64,000 bases of DNA from Gemmatimonadota bacterium (GCA_009838975.1 VXQO01000048.1:54523-118522), one strand, 5' to 3'. Shown: positions 27,692-36,522, numbered from the stretch's first letter. Translations and numbers: made by a program. The notes: generated by a model from the sequence alone, not told the origin.

Positions 27692-28785
27692 GACTCCGAA
27701 CCCGGAACCCGGGACCGGCGGGGTGGATCGTCCAGGACAACGCGTCGGGGCAGTCTTGCCAGGTATTGCTTGAGGCGGGGAGCCTCGGACCTCGGCATCA
27801 CGAGGGTCGTGCTCCCGGTCTGGACCACAAGGAGGTCGTCGACACCGAGCAACACGAGGCGTCCGGAATCCCCGACAACCAGGTTGTTGCGGGCCTGGAC
27901 GAGGTGGACATGCCCATCCAGGACATTCCCTTCAGCGTCGGAACCGCGGTGCCGTGCCAGTGCTTCCCAGCTTCCCAGGTCGTCCCACTGAAAGGTGGCG
28001 TCGATGGAACCGACGCGGGTGCTTCGCTCAAGGATTGCCTCATCCACGCTGATCGCGGCCGTCTCATCGAAAAACCCTGCAATGTCGCCACGCTCCAAAC
28101 AGGGCAGGGCGCCTGCGATCTCCGGAGCATGCTTCCGGACCTCGTCCAGAAACACCCGAGCGGACCAGACGAAGATTCCGGAGTTCCAGCGATAGCCCGC
28201 GGCGAGGCAGGCGACAGCAGTTTCGCTGTCGGGCTTCTCTACAAAGGCGTCGACGCGGTAGGCTCGGTGTTCGTCCCGGGTGACCAGCGCGCGGCCCGGC
28301 TTGATGTAGCCGAAGCCGGTCTCGGGCCGGTCCGGCTGGATTGCGACGGTCATGAGAAGTCCCTCACGACGTGCGATTTCCACCCCGGCCGCCAGAACGT
28401 CCCGAAACTCGTCGGCCGGACCAACGATGTGGTCGCTGTGCAGTGAGATCATGACCGCGTCCGGGTCCTCACGCGCAGCCTCCCATGCCGCCCGTACGAG
28501 CACCGGGCCGGTTCCCCTGGCACGGGGCTCGACCATGAACGCGTCATCCGGCAGGCCGGTCAGAGCCTGGATGGGAACCATCAGTTCGCGTCCCGTCAGC
28601 ACGCGAACGCGGTCCGCGGAGACCACGCCGCGCGCGCGGGCCAGTGTCTCGACGACCAGAGGTTCGGGGCCACCGAGTGGCAGGAGCTGCTTGGGGTGGG
28701 ATTCCGTGCTGAGCGGCCAGAAACGGTGCCCGGCACCTCCGGCCAGGATCGTCGCCCATACGGAAGTTCCCGAGGACCCTGTCAT
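27688..28785 (-). CDS. manC: Mannose-1-phosphate guanylyltransferase
   Basis: 365 residues. The nucleotidyltransferase signature is ILAGGAGHRFWPLSTESHPKQ (21-residue region near residues 12-32, key G-G-x-G-x-R and PKQ). HSDHIV is the metal-binding DH motif, GFGYIKPG and VEKPD the sugar-binding segments, and WNSGIFVW follows. It makes GDP-mannose for glycans. There is no C-terminal phosphomannose isomerase domain. The ATG at 28785 gives a normal start; the frame continues upstream without homology. No clear ribosome site. First of a three-gene minus-strand transcript. Confidence 0.9.
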   Translation of the reverse strand: MTGSSGTSVWATILAGGAGHRFWPLSTESHPKQLLPLGGPEPLVVETLARARGVVSADRVRVLTGRELMVPIQALTGLPDDAFMVEPRARGTGPVLVRAAWEAAREDPDAVMISLHSDHIVGPADEFRDVLAAGVEIARREGLLMTVAIQPDRPETGFGYIKPGRALVTRDEHRAYRVDAFVEKPDSETAVACLAAGYRWNSGIFVWSARVFLDEVRKHAPEIAGALPCLERGDIAGFFDETAAISVDEAILERSTRVGSIDATFQWDDLGSWEALARHRGSDAEGNVLDGHVHLVQARNNLVVGDSGRLVLLGVDDLLVVQTGSTTLVMPRSEAPRLKQYLARLPRRVVLDDPPRRSRVPGSES

Positions 28786-28920
28786 CAAATCGCCCAAGGT
28801 TTGCGCTCCGGATGCGGATTCCCGACGATTCGGTCCGGCTTTGCGGTTGGAACCGGCCGACCCTCCATCCGGGTCGACAGCGACGCGCGAAGCTACTCGG
28901 ACCGGCGAGCCAAAGTCAAG

Positions 28921-28935
28921 AAAACCAACGGTTTT
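28921..28935. repeat. Perfect inverted repeat in a divergent intergenic region
   Basis: AAAACC-AAC-GGTTTT, a 6-bp perfect palindrome with a 3-nt centre, AT-rich in a GC-rich context. It ends 4 nt before the -35 box of the lipoprotein promoter and lies upstream of the divergent manC gene, where an operator could sit. Confidence 0.4.
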
Positions 28936-28939
28936 GAGG

Positions 28940-28969
28940 TTGACTCCGGGACCGCGCAACGAGTACGTT
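28940..28969 (+). promoter_or_regulatory. Promoter of a probably leaderless lipoprotein mRNA
   Basis: TTGACT (28940-28945), 18-nt spacer, TACGTT (28964-28969), then six bases to the ATG at 28976. The geometry places the transcript start on or next to the start codon, and no Shine-Dalgarno precedes it. Confidence 0.55.
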
Positions 28970-28975
28970 TCGGCC

Positions 28976-29593
28976 ATGAGAGCGAGTGGTGTTTCAGCGG
29001 GAACCCGGTCCGCCAACTTCATCCGCGCCGGTGAACGGTTGTGTGGCGCGGTGTTCCTTGCGATGGCGGTGGCCTTCCTCCCGATGGTGGCCTGCGACGA
29101 CGATCCGTTCGCAATACGTTGGACAGTAAATCCAGATACAGTAAGACTTTACGCACTCTCCCGGCCTGAGCCCAACCTGGTTTCCGGCTACGACTTCTTC
29201 CCGCGTCAGGCGGTTCGGATCGAGGCGCCGACGACCGGAGACGACTGGGATCTGGCGGTCGACGTGCGCGACGGGGCATTCGTCTGGCTGCCCCCGGGCG
29301 CGCTCGGAATCCCCTCTGAAGCTGCGGTCGCGATTCTCGAGGGCGAGACCTTCGAGTCGGCCACGGAAGCACCGGAGGATACGACGCGGTACATTACCGA
29401 CGCCGCGATTCCGATCCGGGCTGGCCAGATCTACGTGATCCGGACGCGACGACACCCCGGCTTCTTCGGCACGCTCTGCAACTACTACGGCAAGATCGAG
29501 CCCCTGGCGACGGACTTCGTTTCGGGGTCGATCCATTTCCAGTTCGACGTGAGCCAGGCATGCAACAACCGCGATCTCATTCCACCGGACTGA
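28976..29593 (+). CDS. Predicted lipoprotein of unknown function
   Basis: 205 residues. A basic N-terminus is followed by a hydrophobic segment ending FLPMVAC-DDD, which reads as a lipobox with Cys near residue 40 and Asp after it. The mature part is beta-rich and mostly acidic, with two later cysteines (GTLCNYYG, SQACNNRD) that could form a disulfide. No family recognised. The ATG at 28976 is used because the signal peptide begins there and a promoter abuts it. It is 30 nt upstream of serS. Confidence 0.7.
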   Translation: MRASGVSAGTRSANFIRAGERLCGAVFLAMAVAFLPMVACDDDPFAIRWTVNPDTVRLYALSRPEPNLVSGYDFFPRQAVRIEAPTTGDDWDLAVDVRDGAFVWLPPGALGIPSEAAVAILEGETFESATEAPEDTTRYITDAAIPIRAGQIYVIRTRRHPGFFGTLCNYYGKIEPLATDFVSGSIHFQFDVSQACNNRDLIPPD

Positions 29594-29622
29594 GGCCTGG
29601 CGACGCGGGCTGCTGACGCCGG

Positions 29623-30906
29623 ATGCTCGATATCAAGGCATTCCGCCACGACCCCGAGGGGTTGGCCGCCAGGCTCGCGAAGCGTGGCCTGACCGACGCG
29701 GCTGGGCTGGTCGACGCCGTGCGAAAACGGGACACGTCGCGACGACACGCCCTCGCGCGGGGGAATGAGCTCAAGCAACTGCGCAATCGGGTTTCCAGGG
29801 AGATCGGCGAAGCCAGGCGCCAGGGCAGGCCTGCGGACGAACAGATCGCGGTCATGCGCGAGGTGCGCACGAACATAGCCGAGCTGGACGCAGCGGTGGC
29901 GGACGCCGATGCCTGGATCGCCGAAACCCTGGCGAACATTCCGAATCTGCCGGATCCGCAGGTGCCGCAGGGTGGCGTGGAGGCCAACCGTGTCGTGCGC
30001 ACGTGGGGAAGCCCGGCCGAATCCCCGTTTTCCCTGCGCCCGCACTGGGAGCTCGGAGAATCCCTCGGGATCCTGGATCTGCCCGGCGGGAGCCGCGTAT
30101 CCGGTTCGGGTTTCTTCGTCCTGCGTGGACGCGGCGCGGCACTCCAACGCGGATTGATCAACTGGATGATCGGCCTCCACAGTCAGCAACACGGCTACTC
30201 GGAAGTGCGGGTGCCCTACCTCGTCAATGAAGACGCGATGACCGGCACGGGCCAACTGCCGAAATTCGCCGAAGAATCCTATGTCACCCGGCGCGACGGC
30301 CTGTGGCTGATCCCGACCGCGGAAGTCCCGGTCACGAACCTGCACCGGGGACAGATCCTCCGAAGCGACGCGCTGCCGATCAAGTACGTCGCGTACTCGC
30401 CCTGTTTTCGACGCGAAGCCGGAGCGGCCGGGAAGGACACGCGCGGTATGCTGCGGGTGCACCAGTTCGACAAGGTTGAACTGGTGCGCTTCGAGAAGCC
30501 CGAGGCCAGCTCCGCCGCGCTTGAGGAACTCACGGGCGAAGCCGGACGAGTTCTGGAAATGCTCGGGTTGCCGTACCGAGTGGTCGTGCTGGCCGCTGGC
30601 GATCTGGGTTTTTCCGCCTCGCTCACCTACGATCTCGAGGTGTGGGCGCCGGGGGTGGGCCAGTGGCTGGAGGTGTCAAGCTGCTCGACCTTCACGGACT
30701 TCCAGGCAAGGAGGGCGCGCATCCGCTTCCGGCGGGAGCAGCGAGCCGGCACCGAGTTCGTCCACACGCTGAATGGGTCGGGGCTGGCGCTTCCGCGCCT
30801 GATGGTCGCGCTCCTGGAAACCTGCCAACGTGAAGACGGGTCCATCCGGCTCCCGAAGGTGCTTCGGCAGTTTCTCGGCTTCGCCGACATTGCGCCGGAG
30901 GGCTAG
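29623..30906 (+). CDS. serS: Seryl-tRNA synthetase
   Basis: 427 residues. The N-terminal coiled-coil arm that grips the long variable arm of tRNA-Ser spans about residues 30-105. The class II catalytic domain then has motif 2 (SPCFRREAGAAGKDTRGM.R.HQFDKVE, key R and E residues near 260-280) and motif 3 (NGSGLALPRLMVALLE). WLIPTAEVPVTNLH is the serine-site TxE segment. It charges tRNA-Ser (and tRNA-Sec where present). Start ATG at 29623. Confidence 0.97.
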   Translation: MLDIKAFRHDPEGLAARLAKRGLTDAAGLVDAVRKRDTSRRHALARGNELKQLRNRVSREIGEARRQGRPADEQIAVMREVRTNIAELDAAVADADAWIAETLANIPNLPDPQVPQGGVEANRVVRTWGSPAESPFSLRPHWELGESLGILDLPGGSRVSGSGFFVLRGRGAALQRGLINWMIGLHSQQHGYSEVRVPYLVNEDAMTGTGQLPKFAEESYVTRRDGLWLIPTAEVPVTNLHRGQILRSDALPIKYVAYSPCFRREAGAAGKDTRGMLRVHQFDKVELVRFEKPEASSAALEELTGEAGRVLEMLGLPYRVVVLAAGDLGFSASLTYDLEVWAPGVGQWLEVSSCSTFTDFQARRARIRFRREQRAGTEFVHTLNGSGLALPRLMVALLETCQREDGSIRLPKVLRQFLGFADIAPEG

Positions 30907-30996
30907 TGGTTCAGGGATGAATCCGACCGGGCACCGAGGGCCACAACACATACGGAACAAACAGGCCCTATCGGTACGGCCTGGCCGGGGTTTGCG

Positions 30997-32244
30997 ATGA
31001 AAAAGCGAAAGGCACGGCACCGGAAGGGCAGGGGGAGCAGCTCCAGTCATGGGGGTGTGTCCCGCAAATGGCCCATCACTCTGGCTGTCCTCTTTTCGAC
31101 GCTGTTGGTGTTGTACATGATCTACACGGGCGAAATCGTTCGTTCCCGGGAAGCGGATGCCGAGACGTTTACCCGTGTGTACGCCCAGGTGCAGCGCGGG
31201 CTCACGAGCCAGGAGCCGGGAGCGGAACTCGCCGCCCTCACGAACCTTCAGGGATTGCTGGTGGAACTCGGCGTGCCCTTTGTGGTGACTTCGGAGCCGG
31301 GCGGAGACTACAACACTTCGGTCAACCTCCCCTTTTCCGTATCCGATCCCCCGACTCCCGATGACGTGGAGCGCATCCTGGCATACGCCGAGGAACTGGA
31401 CGCCCGAAACGCGCCGGTCGGGGACCCCGCCAGCCAGTTGGTCCACTACGGAATCACCCCCGAGGCCGCCCGGCTCCGCTGGATGCCGGTGCTCTGGGCG
31501 ACCGGACTCCTCCTGACGCTGTTGCTGGCGGTGACCGTCTTTCGCTATCAGAGGAGGACGGCCGCCGAACAGGCGTGGACCGCGATGGCCCGGGAACTGG
31601 CTCATCAACTCGGGACCCCGATCAGTTCACTCCAGGGCTGGGTGGAAGTACTCGGCCTGGATCCGGGTCAGCGGCCGGGTCGGATGCCCCAGGTGGAGAT
31701 CGCCAACGCGATCGGTGAAGACCTGGTCAGGCTGGAGCGCGTGAGCCGCCGCTTCGAACTGATCGGCAGGGATCCCGAGCTCAGGCGCGTCTCCCTGCAG
31801 GACGTGGTGGCGGAACTGCGCGCATACATGGAAGTCCGGCTGCCACGGCTGGGCCCGGGCGTGGCGCTGCATGTCGATGTTCCCCAGGATCTTCCCGACG
31901 TGAAGGGCCACGAGGTTCTCCTCACGTGGGCGCTGGAGAACGTCGTCAAGAACGCGCTCGATGCGATGGCCGGAACCGGCGGTGCGATCACGATTTCCGC
32001 GCGCGCTTCAGAGGCACGCTGGGTTCTACTGCGGATCAGGGATACGGGACCCGGTGTTCCCTTCGAGATACGCGACAGGCTCTTCGACCCCGGAGTCACT
32101 ACCAAGTCGGGTGGATGGGGTGTAGGACTCACCCTGACGCGCCGGATCGTGGAGGGTGTTCACGGCGGGCGGGTCGAGTTCCTGGACCGGGGCGACCGGG
32201 GTGTGACTTTCCAGGCTCGCCTGCCCCAGGCGGTCGAAGCGTGA
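30997..32244 (+). CDS. Membrane sensor histidine kinase (HQLGTP type)
   Basis: 415 residues. Lys/Arg-rich N-terminus, a membrane helix (about 27-45), an extracytoplasmic region (46-165), a second helix (about 168-185), then HisKA with ARELAHQLGTPISSLQG (His203). The HATPase follows with N-box ENVVKNALDAM, D-box RDTGPGVP and G-box GGWGVGLTLTRRIVEG. The HQLGTP H-box replaces the common HELRTP and is frequent in FCB bacteria. There is no receiver or regulator gene beside it, so the partner is unknown. Its TGA overlaps the GTG of the helicase gene (GTGA). Confidence 0.9.
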   Translation: MKKRKARHRKGRGSSSSHGGVSRKWPITLAVLFSTLLVLYMIYTGEIVRSREADAETFTRVYAQVQRGLTSQEPGAELAALTNLQGLLVELGVPFVVTSEPGGDYNTSVNLPFSVSDPPTPDDVERILAYAEELDARNAPVGDPASQLVHYGITPEAARLRWMPVLWATGLLLTLLLAVTVFRYQRRTAAEQAWTAMARELAHQLGTPISSLQGWVEVLGLDPGQRPGRMPQVEIANAIGEDLVRLERVSRRFELIGRDPELRRVSLQDVVAELRAYMEVRLPRLGPGVALHVDVPQDLPDVKGHEVLLTWALENVVKNALDAMAGTGGAITISARASEARWVLLRIRDTGPGVPFEIRDRLFDPGVTTKSGGWGVGLTLTRRIVEGVHGGRVEFLDRGDRGVTFQARLPQAVEA

Positions 32245-34481
32245 CGGCCTTCCTGGACTCTCTGAATCGAGAGCAGCGGGAAGCGGTCGAACACTTCCAG
32301 GGTCCAAGTCTCGTGCTCGCCGGGGCCGGATCGGGGAAGACGCGGGTGCTCACGACGCGGGTGTGGCACCTGATCATCGAGCACGGGGTGCCCGCCGACC
32401 GGATCATGGCTGTCACCTTCACCAACAAGGCGGCGGGCGAGATGCGCGAGCGTGTCGCCGCGATGTTGGACGGACAGCGCGCCGGGGCGTGGATCGGCAC
32501 ATTCCATGCGATCGGAGCCCGTCTTCTCAGGCGTCATGCGCCGGAAGTGGGGTGGACTCGCGGTTTTGCGATACGTGATGCGGAACAGGCTCTGCGCGAG
32601 GTGAAGAGGGCGCAGAAGGCCGCGGAGGTCGACATCAGGCGCTGGTCCCCGAAAGCCATTCGCAACTGCATCTCGGATGCCAAGAACCAGCTGGTGGATC
32701 CCGAGACGTTCGCTCGCGCCCACGCCGATGGTGCCGACCCGATGCTGAAGAAGGTGGCTCGCGTCTACCCCGTGTACCAGCAATCCCTGCGGGAGCAGGA
32801 CGCGATGGACTTCGACGATCTCCTGTTCCTGCCGGTCCGGCTCCTGACCGAAAACCGGTGTCTTCTTGAGCGTTATCAGGAGCACTTCGCCTTCATCCTG
32901 GTGGACGAGTACCAGGACACCAACCGCGCCCAGTTCAGATTCCTGGAGCTGCTCGCTTCCAGCCATCGGAACCTGATGGTGGTTGGCGACGACGACCAGA
33001 GCATCTACGGCTGGAGAGGCGCCGACATCAGCAACATCCTCGACTTCGAACACAGCTTCCCGGGAGCGCGTGTAGTGAGGCTCGAACAGAACTACCGCTC
33101 GACCCCTGTGATCCTGACTGCCGCAAACGTCGTGATACGGCAGAATCTGTACCGCAAGGAGAAGACGATGCGGACGGAGCGCGTCGGCGGTCCTCCGGTG
33201 ACCCGGGTCGAGGCGGCCGACGAAACCGACGAGGCCCGCTGGATCGTCGAGGAGATCGAGCGCAGGATGCTCGCCGAACCGAGCCTCGACCACCGGGACT
33301 TTGCGGTGCTCTACCGGACCAACGCCCAGGCCAGGGCCCTGGAAGACCGCTTCTGGCGCAGGGGCGTCCCCTATCAGATCGTCGGGGGCGTTCGATTCTA
33401 CGAGCGTCGCGAGATCCAGGATGTGCTGTCCTACCTCCGCCTCATTGTGAATCCACGCGATGCCGACGCTTTCGAGCGCGTGGTGAACTATCCGCGGCGC
33501 GGAGTCGGAGCCGTCTCGCTCGCCCGGCTGTCCGCATTTGCGCGGGAAGCGGGGATCAATCTGCTGGAGGCCTCGGCACGCGCCGCCGAGGTGCCGGGCC
33601 TCGGCAAGTCTCCACGGGAGGGGCTGTCACGGTTGGCGGATCTCATCCGCCGCTACTCGGCCAGGGCGGCGGATCATTCGGCGGGACGGGTGCTCGAGGC
33701 TCTTATCGAGGAACTGGCCCTGGTCCGGTTGCTGCGGGAGGAGAGCCCCGACGGCGACGACCGGGCGGAAAACGTGCGGGAACTGGTCGCGGCGGCCCGA
33801 CAGTTCGAGGCGGAGGAGCTGCTGGAACTGGACGAGGGTGACCGCGACACATTCACGGACCTGAGCCTCTTCCTGCAGCACGTGGCCCTCGTCGCCGACA
33901 TCGACAGGCATGATCCGGGCGCCGATGCGGTCACGCTGATGACCGTCCACAGTGCCAAGGGGCTCGAGTTTCCGGTCGTATTCATCAGCGGATTGGAGGA
34001 GGGGCTCTTCCCGCTCTCCCGGGCGTACGACGGGGAGCAGCTTCTCGAGGAGGAACGGAGGCTCTTCTACGTGGGCATGACCCGTGCCTGCGAAAAGCTG
34101 TATCTGATCCACGCCCGGTCGAGGCGCCGGGCAGGCGAGGTCCTGCGGTCGCGAGGTTCCACGTTCATGGATGTGCTCGAGGACCTGGAGGAGATCCGGA
34201 CCGATCGCCTGCGGGCGTCGCGTTGGGCCGTCGGTCATCGATCGGGAGGCGGCGGGTCATCCGCCGCCTGGACCGGAAAACCAGCCTACGACGATGGCTT
34301 CAATCAGGATCGCCCGAGCTACGTCAAGGGCGAACGCGTGGTCCACCAGACCTTCGGTTCGGGTGTGATCGTGGAACTCTCCGGATTCGGACCGGACATG
34401 AAGGTCACCGTCGACTTCGGCGACGCGGGGCGCAAGAAACTCGTGGTACGTTACGCCGGGCTGGAGAAGGACTACTTCTAG
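32241..34481 (+). CDS. pcrA: UvrD/PcrA-family superfamily 1 DNA helicase
   Basis: 746 residues with SF1A motifs in order: Q-motif LNREQREAVEH, Walker A AGAGSGKTR, Ia VTFTNKAAGEMR, II VDEYQDTN, III GDDDQSIYGWRGAD, IV VRLEQNYRS, V VTLMTVHSAKGLEFPVVF, and VI YVGMTRA. A C-terminal Tudor-like module (GERVVHQTFGSGVIVEL), as in PcrA and used to touch RNA polymerase, ends the protein. It acts in nucleotide excision repair and in clearing recombinases and stalled polymerase. The GTG at 32241 overlaps the kinase stop. Confidence 0.95.
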   Translation: MTAFLDSLNREQREAVEHFQGPSLVLAGAGSGKTRVLTTRVWHLIIEHGVPADRIMAVTFTNKAAGEMRERVAAMLDGQRAGAWIGTFHAIGARLLRRHAPEVGWTRGFAIRDAEQALREVKRAQKAAEVDIRRWSPKAIRNCISDAKNQLVDPETFARAHADGADPMLKKVARVYPVYQQSLREQDAMDFDDLLFLPVRLLTENRCLLERYQEHFAFILVDEYQDTNRAQFRFLELLASSHRNLMVVGDDDQSIYGWRGADISNILDFEHSFPGARVVRLEQNYRSTPVILTAANVVIRQNLYRKEKTMRTERVGGPPVTRVEAADETDEARWIVEEIERRMLAEPSLDHRDFAVLYRTNAQARALEDRFWRRGVPYQIVGGVRFYERREIQDVLSYLRLIVNPRDADAFERVVNYPRRGVGAVSLARLSAFAREAGINLLEASARAAEVPGLGKSPREGLSRLADLIRRYSARAADHSAGRVLEALIEELALVRLLREESPDGDDRAENVRELVAAARQFEAEELLELDEGDRDTFTDLSLFLQHVALVADIDRHDPGADAVTLMTVHSAKGLEFPVVFISGLEEGLFPLSRAYDGEQLLEEERRLFYVGMTRACEKLYLIHARSRRRAGEVLRSRGSTFMDVLEDLEEIRTDRLRASRWAVGHRSGGGGSSAAWTGKPAYDDGFNQDRPSYVKGERVVHQTFGSGVIVELSGFGPDMKVTVDFGDAGRKKLVVRYAGLEKDYF

Positions 34482-35167
34482 GGCGATGTGGGTCCTGACC
34501 CGGGCGTCTCGCGCACCTGGGCCCCACCCGCGGCTTGTGACGCCTCCGCAGCCGGTGATCCGTCCGTCCCGGTTGCCTCTTCCGTCTCCGGCAAGCCTTC
34601 CGCCGCGGGCCCGGCCTCGCCGCGAGTTCCGTCCTCGGCCGCATCCCCGGTGAGGTTGCGACGCAATTGGGCGAGCAGGAACCCTCCCGCATTCGCACGG
34701 AGCGCACGGACCCTGGCAGCGGTCTCCAGCACCGCTTCCTCGGCTTCGGACTGCGCCAGATCGACCAGTGCGAGAAGGTCCTTCAAGCGGCGTTGCAACT
34801 GTGCGGACGCCTGCTCCAATCCCCCCGCCAGCCCCCCGACTGAAGTCTGCAGGCGCCCCACCTCTCCCCTCACGGTGGCGGTGATCTGATCGATGTTCCG
34901 TGCGGCGCTGGTAGCCGACGCGACCAGTGACTCCGAGCGCGAACTGGTGCTGGCAAGGAAATCGGTCCAGGCGGCCGACAGCCTCCTCAACTCGGCCAGC
35001 ACCAGGAGCACCGCCACCACCAACACAACGAAGGCCAGCATGACGCCGCCCAGGGCCCAGGCCGCAAAGGCGGCCAGGCCGTCGGGGGCGAGTGCAACGA
35101 CCGTCGTGTCCTGCACGGCTGGGAGAATGTCGGAGGGCATCATGCCTTTCCCTGCAGCGGGTTCCAT
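34478..35167 (-). CDS. Membrane-anchored coiled-coil protein (DUF948-like)
   Basis: 229 residues. One membrane helix (about 34-58, FVVLVVAVLLVLAELRRLS) is followed by a long helical coiled coil (about 60-165) of the kind in DUF948 proteins and chemoreceptor-like rods (SESLVASATSAARNIDQI). A low-complexity Glu/Ala/Gly/Thr tail from about 180 ends the protein. No catalytic motif. Function unknown; it may be a periplasmic or cytoplasmic scaffold. Its stop overlaps the pcrA stop by 4 nt on the opposite strand, and its start is 51 nt from the divergent murA start. Confidence 0.7.
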   Translation of the reverse strand: MEPAAGKGMMPSDILPAVQDTTVVALAPDGLAAFAAWALGGVMLAFVVLVVAVLLVLAELRRLSAAWTDFLASTSSRSESLVASATSAARNIDQITATVRGEVGRLQTSVGGLAGGLEQASAQLQRRLKDLLALVDLAQSEAEEAVLETAARVRALRANAGGFLLAQLRRNLTGDAAEDGTRGEAGPAAEGLPETEEATGTDGSPAAEASQAAGGAQVRETPGSGPTSP

Positions 35168-35206
35168 CGTCCGAATATGGGGATTCTACCCGGTGCGATC
35201 CAGCGC

Positions 35207-35212
35207 TATCTT
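35207..35212 (+). promoter_or_regulatory. -10 element placing murA as leaderless
   Basis: TATCTT lies exactly six bases before the murA ATG (35219), the spacing expected when transcription starts at the start codon. The -35 region (TTCTAC at 35184-35189) is weak. No Shine-Dalgarno is present. Confidence 0.45.
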
Positions 35213-35218
35213 ACTCGC

Positions 35219-36496
35219 ATGCCTTCCTTCGTCGTATCGGGCGGTCAGGAACTCTCCGGCAGCATACGGCCCGCCGGGAACAAGAATGCGGCCCTTCCGG
35301 TTCTGGCCGCCACGCTGATGTCGGCGGAGACGGTCACCGTGGGCAACGTTCCTCGCATCCGTGACGTTGCCACTCTCCTGGACATCATGGAGTCGCTGGG
35401 TGCCGACGTGGCGTGGACCGGACCCGACACGGTTGAGGTCAACGCGGCCAATGTCACACCGGGCCGCCTCGATCCGGAGCTTTCCCAGCGAATAAGGGCA
35501 TCGATCCTGCTCGCGGGCCCCCTGCTCTCACGCTTCGGCTCCCTGTTCCTGCCGCCGCCCGGGGGCGACGTCATCGGCCGCCGCCGCCTGGACACCCACC
35601 TGCTCGCCTTCCGCGCGCTGGGGGCCAGGGTCGAGACCACCGCGGGACTCGACATCGACGCGCGGTCTCTGCGCGGCGGCAGCATGTTTCTCGACGAGCC
35701 CTCCGTGACGGCCACGGAGAACGCGATCATGGCCTCCACACTCGCCCCCGGCGAGACCCTGATCCGAAACGCCGCGGCCGAGCCCCACGTGCAGGACCTG
35801 TGCCGCCTTCTGAACCGGATGGGGGCGCGGATCGGGGGCATCGGGACGCCCAACCTCACGATCGAAGGCGTCTCGTCGCTCGGCGGAGCCGAATTCGACA
35901 TAGGCGCGGATCACATCGAGACGGGTTCATTCATCGGGCTGGCTGCGGTGACCCGAAGCAGGCTCGTGATCGAGGACGCGCCCGTCGACAGCCTCGATTC
36001 CATACTCATCGGATTCCGGCGACTCGGGATCGACTGCCGGGTGGACGGCCGCAACCTCGTCGTGGACGGGCGCCGCGAGCCGGTCATCCAGATGGATGCG
36101 TTCGGCCATCTGCCGAAAGTCGACGACGGCCCCTGGCCCGCGTTTCCGGCCGACCTCACCTCCATAGCGGTTGTAGCCGCCACGCAGGCGCGCGGGTCCG
36201 TGCTGATCCACGAGAAGATGTTCGAATCCCGCATGTTCTTTACCGACAAGCTGGTTGCGATGGGGGCACGCATCGTCCTGTGCGACCCGCACCGTGTGGT
36301 CGTGGTCGGCCCGTCGCAACTGCGGGGAGCACGGGTGGAGAGCCCGGACATTCGGGCCGGGATGGCCATCCTGATCGCCGCCCTCGGGGCGCGGGGTACC
36401 AGCCTCATCCGCAACGCCGGGCAGATCGAACGGGGTTACGAACGCATCGATGAGCGTCTTTCCGCACTTGGGGCCAGCATAGAACGCCTCGATTGA
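35219..36496 (+). CDS. murA: UDP-N-acetylglucosamine 1-carboxyvinyltransferase (Asp117 form)
   Basis: 425 residues, two inside-out alpha/beta barrels. GNKNAALPVLAATLM carries the PEP/UDP-GlcNAc-binding Lys-Asn, and the active-site loop reads PPPGGDVIGRRRLDTH, with Asp117 where most MurA have the catalytic Cys alkylated by fosfomycin. DHIETGSFI and DRIERGYERI-like C-terminal segments are intact. It makes the first committed peptidoglycan precursor. The ATG at 35219 is chosen because homology starts there. A strong promoter for the next operon begins inside its stop codon. Confidence 0.95.
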   Translation: MPSFVVSGGQELSGSIRPAGNKNAALPVLAATLMSAETVTVGNVPRIRDVATLLDIMESLGADVAWTGPDTVEVNAANVTPGRLDPELSQRIRASILLAGPLLSRFGSLFLPPPGGDVIGRRRLDTHLLAFRALGARVETTAGLDIDARSLRGGSMFLDEPSVTATENAIMASTLAPGETLIRNAAAEPHVQDLCRLLNRMGARIGGIGTPNLTIEGVSSLGGAEFDIGADHIETGSFIGLAAVTRSRLVIEDAPVDSLDSILIGFRRLGIDCRVDGRNLVVDGRREPVIQMDAFGHLPKVDDGPWPAFPADLTSIAVVAATQARGSVLIHEKMFESRMFFTDKLVAMGARIVLCDPHRVVVVGPSQLRGARVESPDIRAGMAILIAALGARGTSLIRNAGQIERGYERIDERLSALGASIERLD

Positions 36497-36522
36497 CCGG
36501 GGGACCGGGGATCAGCTATACT
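36493..36522 (+). promoter_or_regulatory. Near-consensus promoter of the rimP-nusA-infB operon
   Basis: TTGACC (36493-36498) and TATACT (36517-36522) with an 18-nt spacer. The -35 box contains the murA stop codon. Transcription would start near 36529, leaving a leader of about 90 nt before rimP. Confidence 0.75.
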
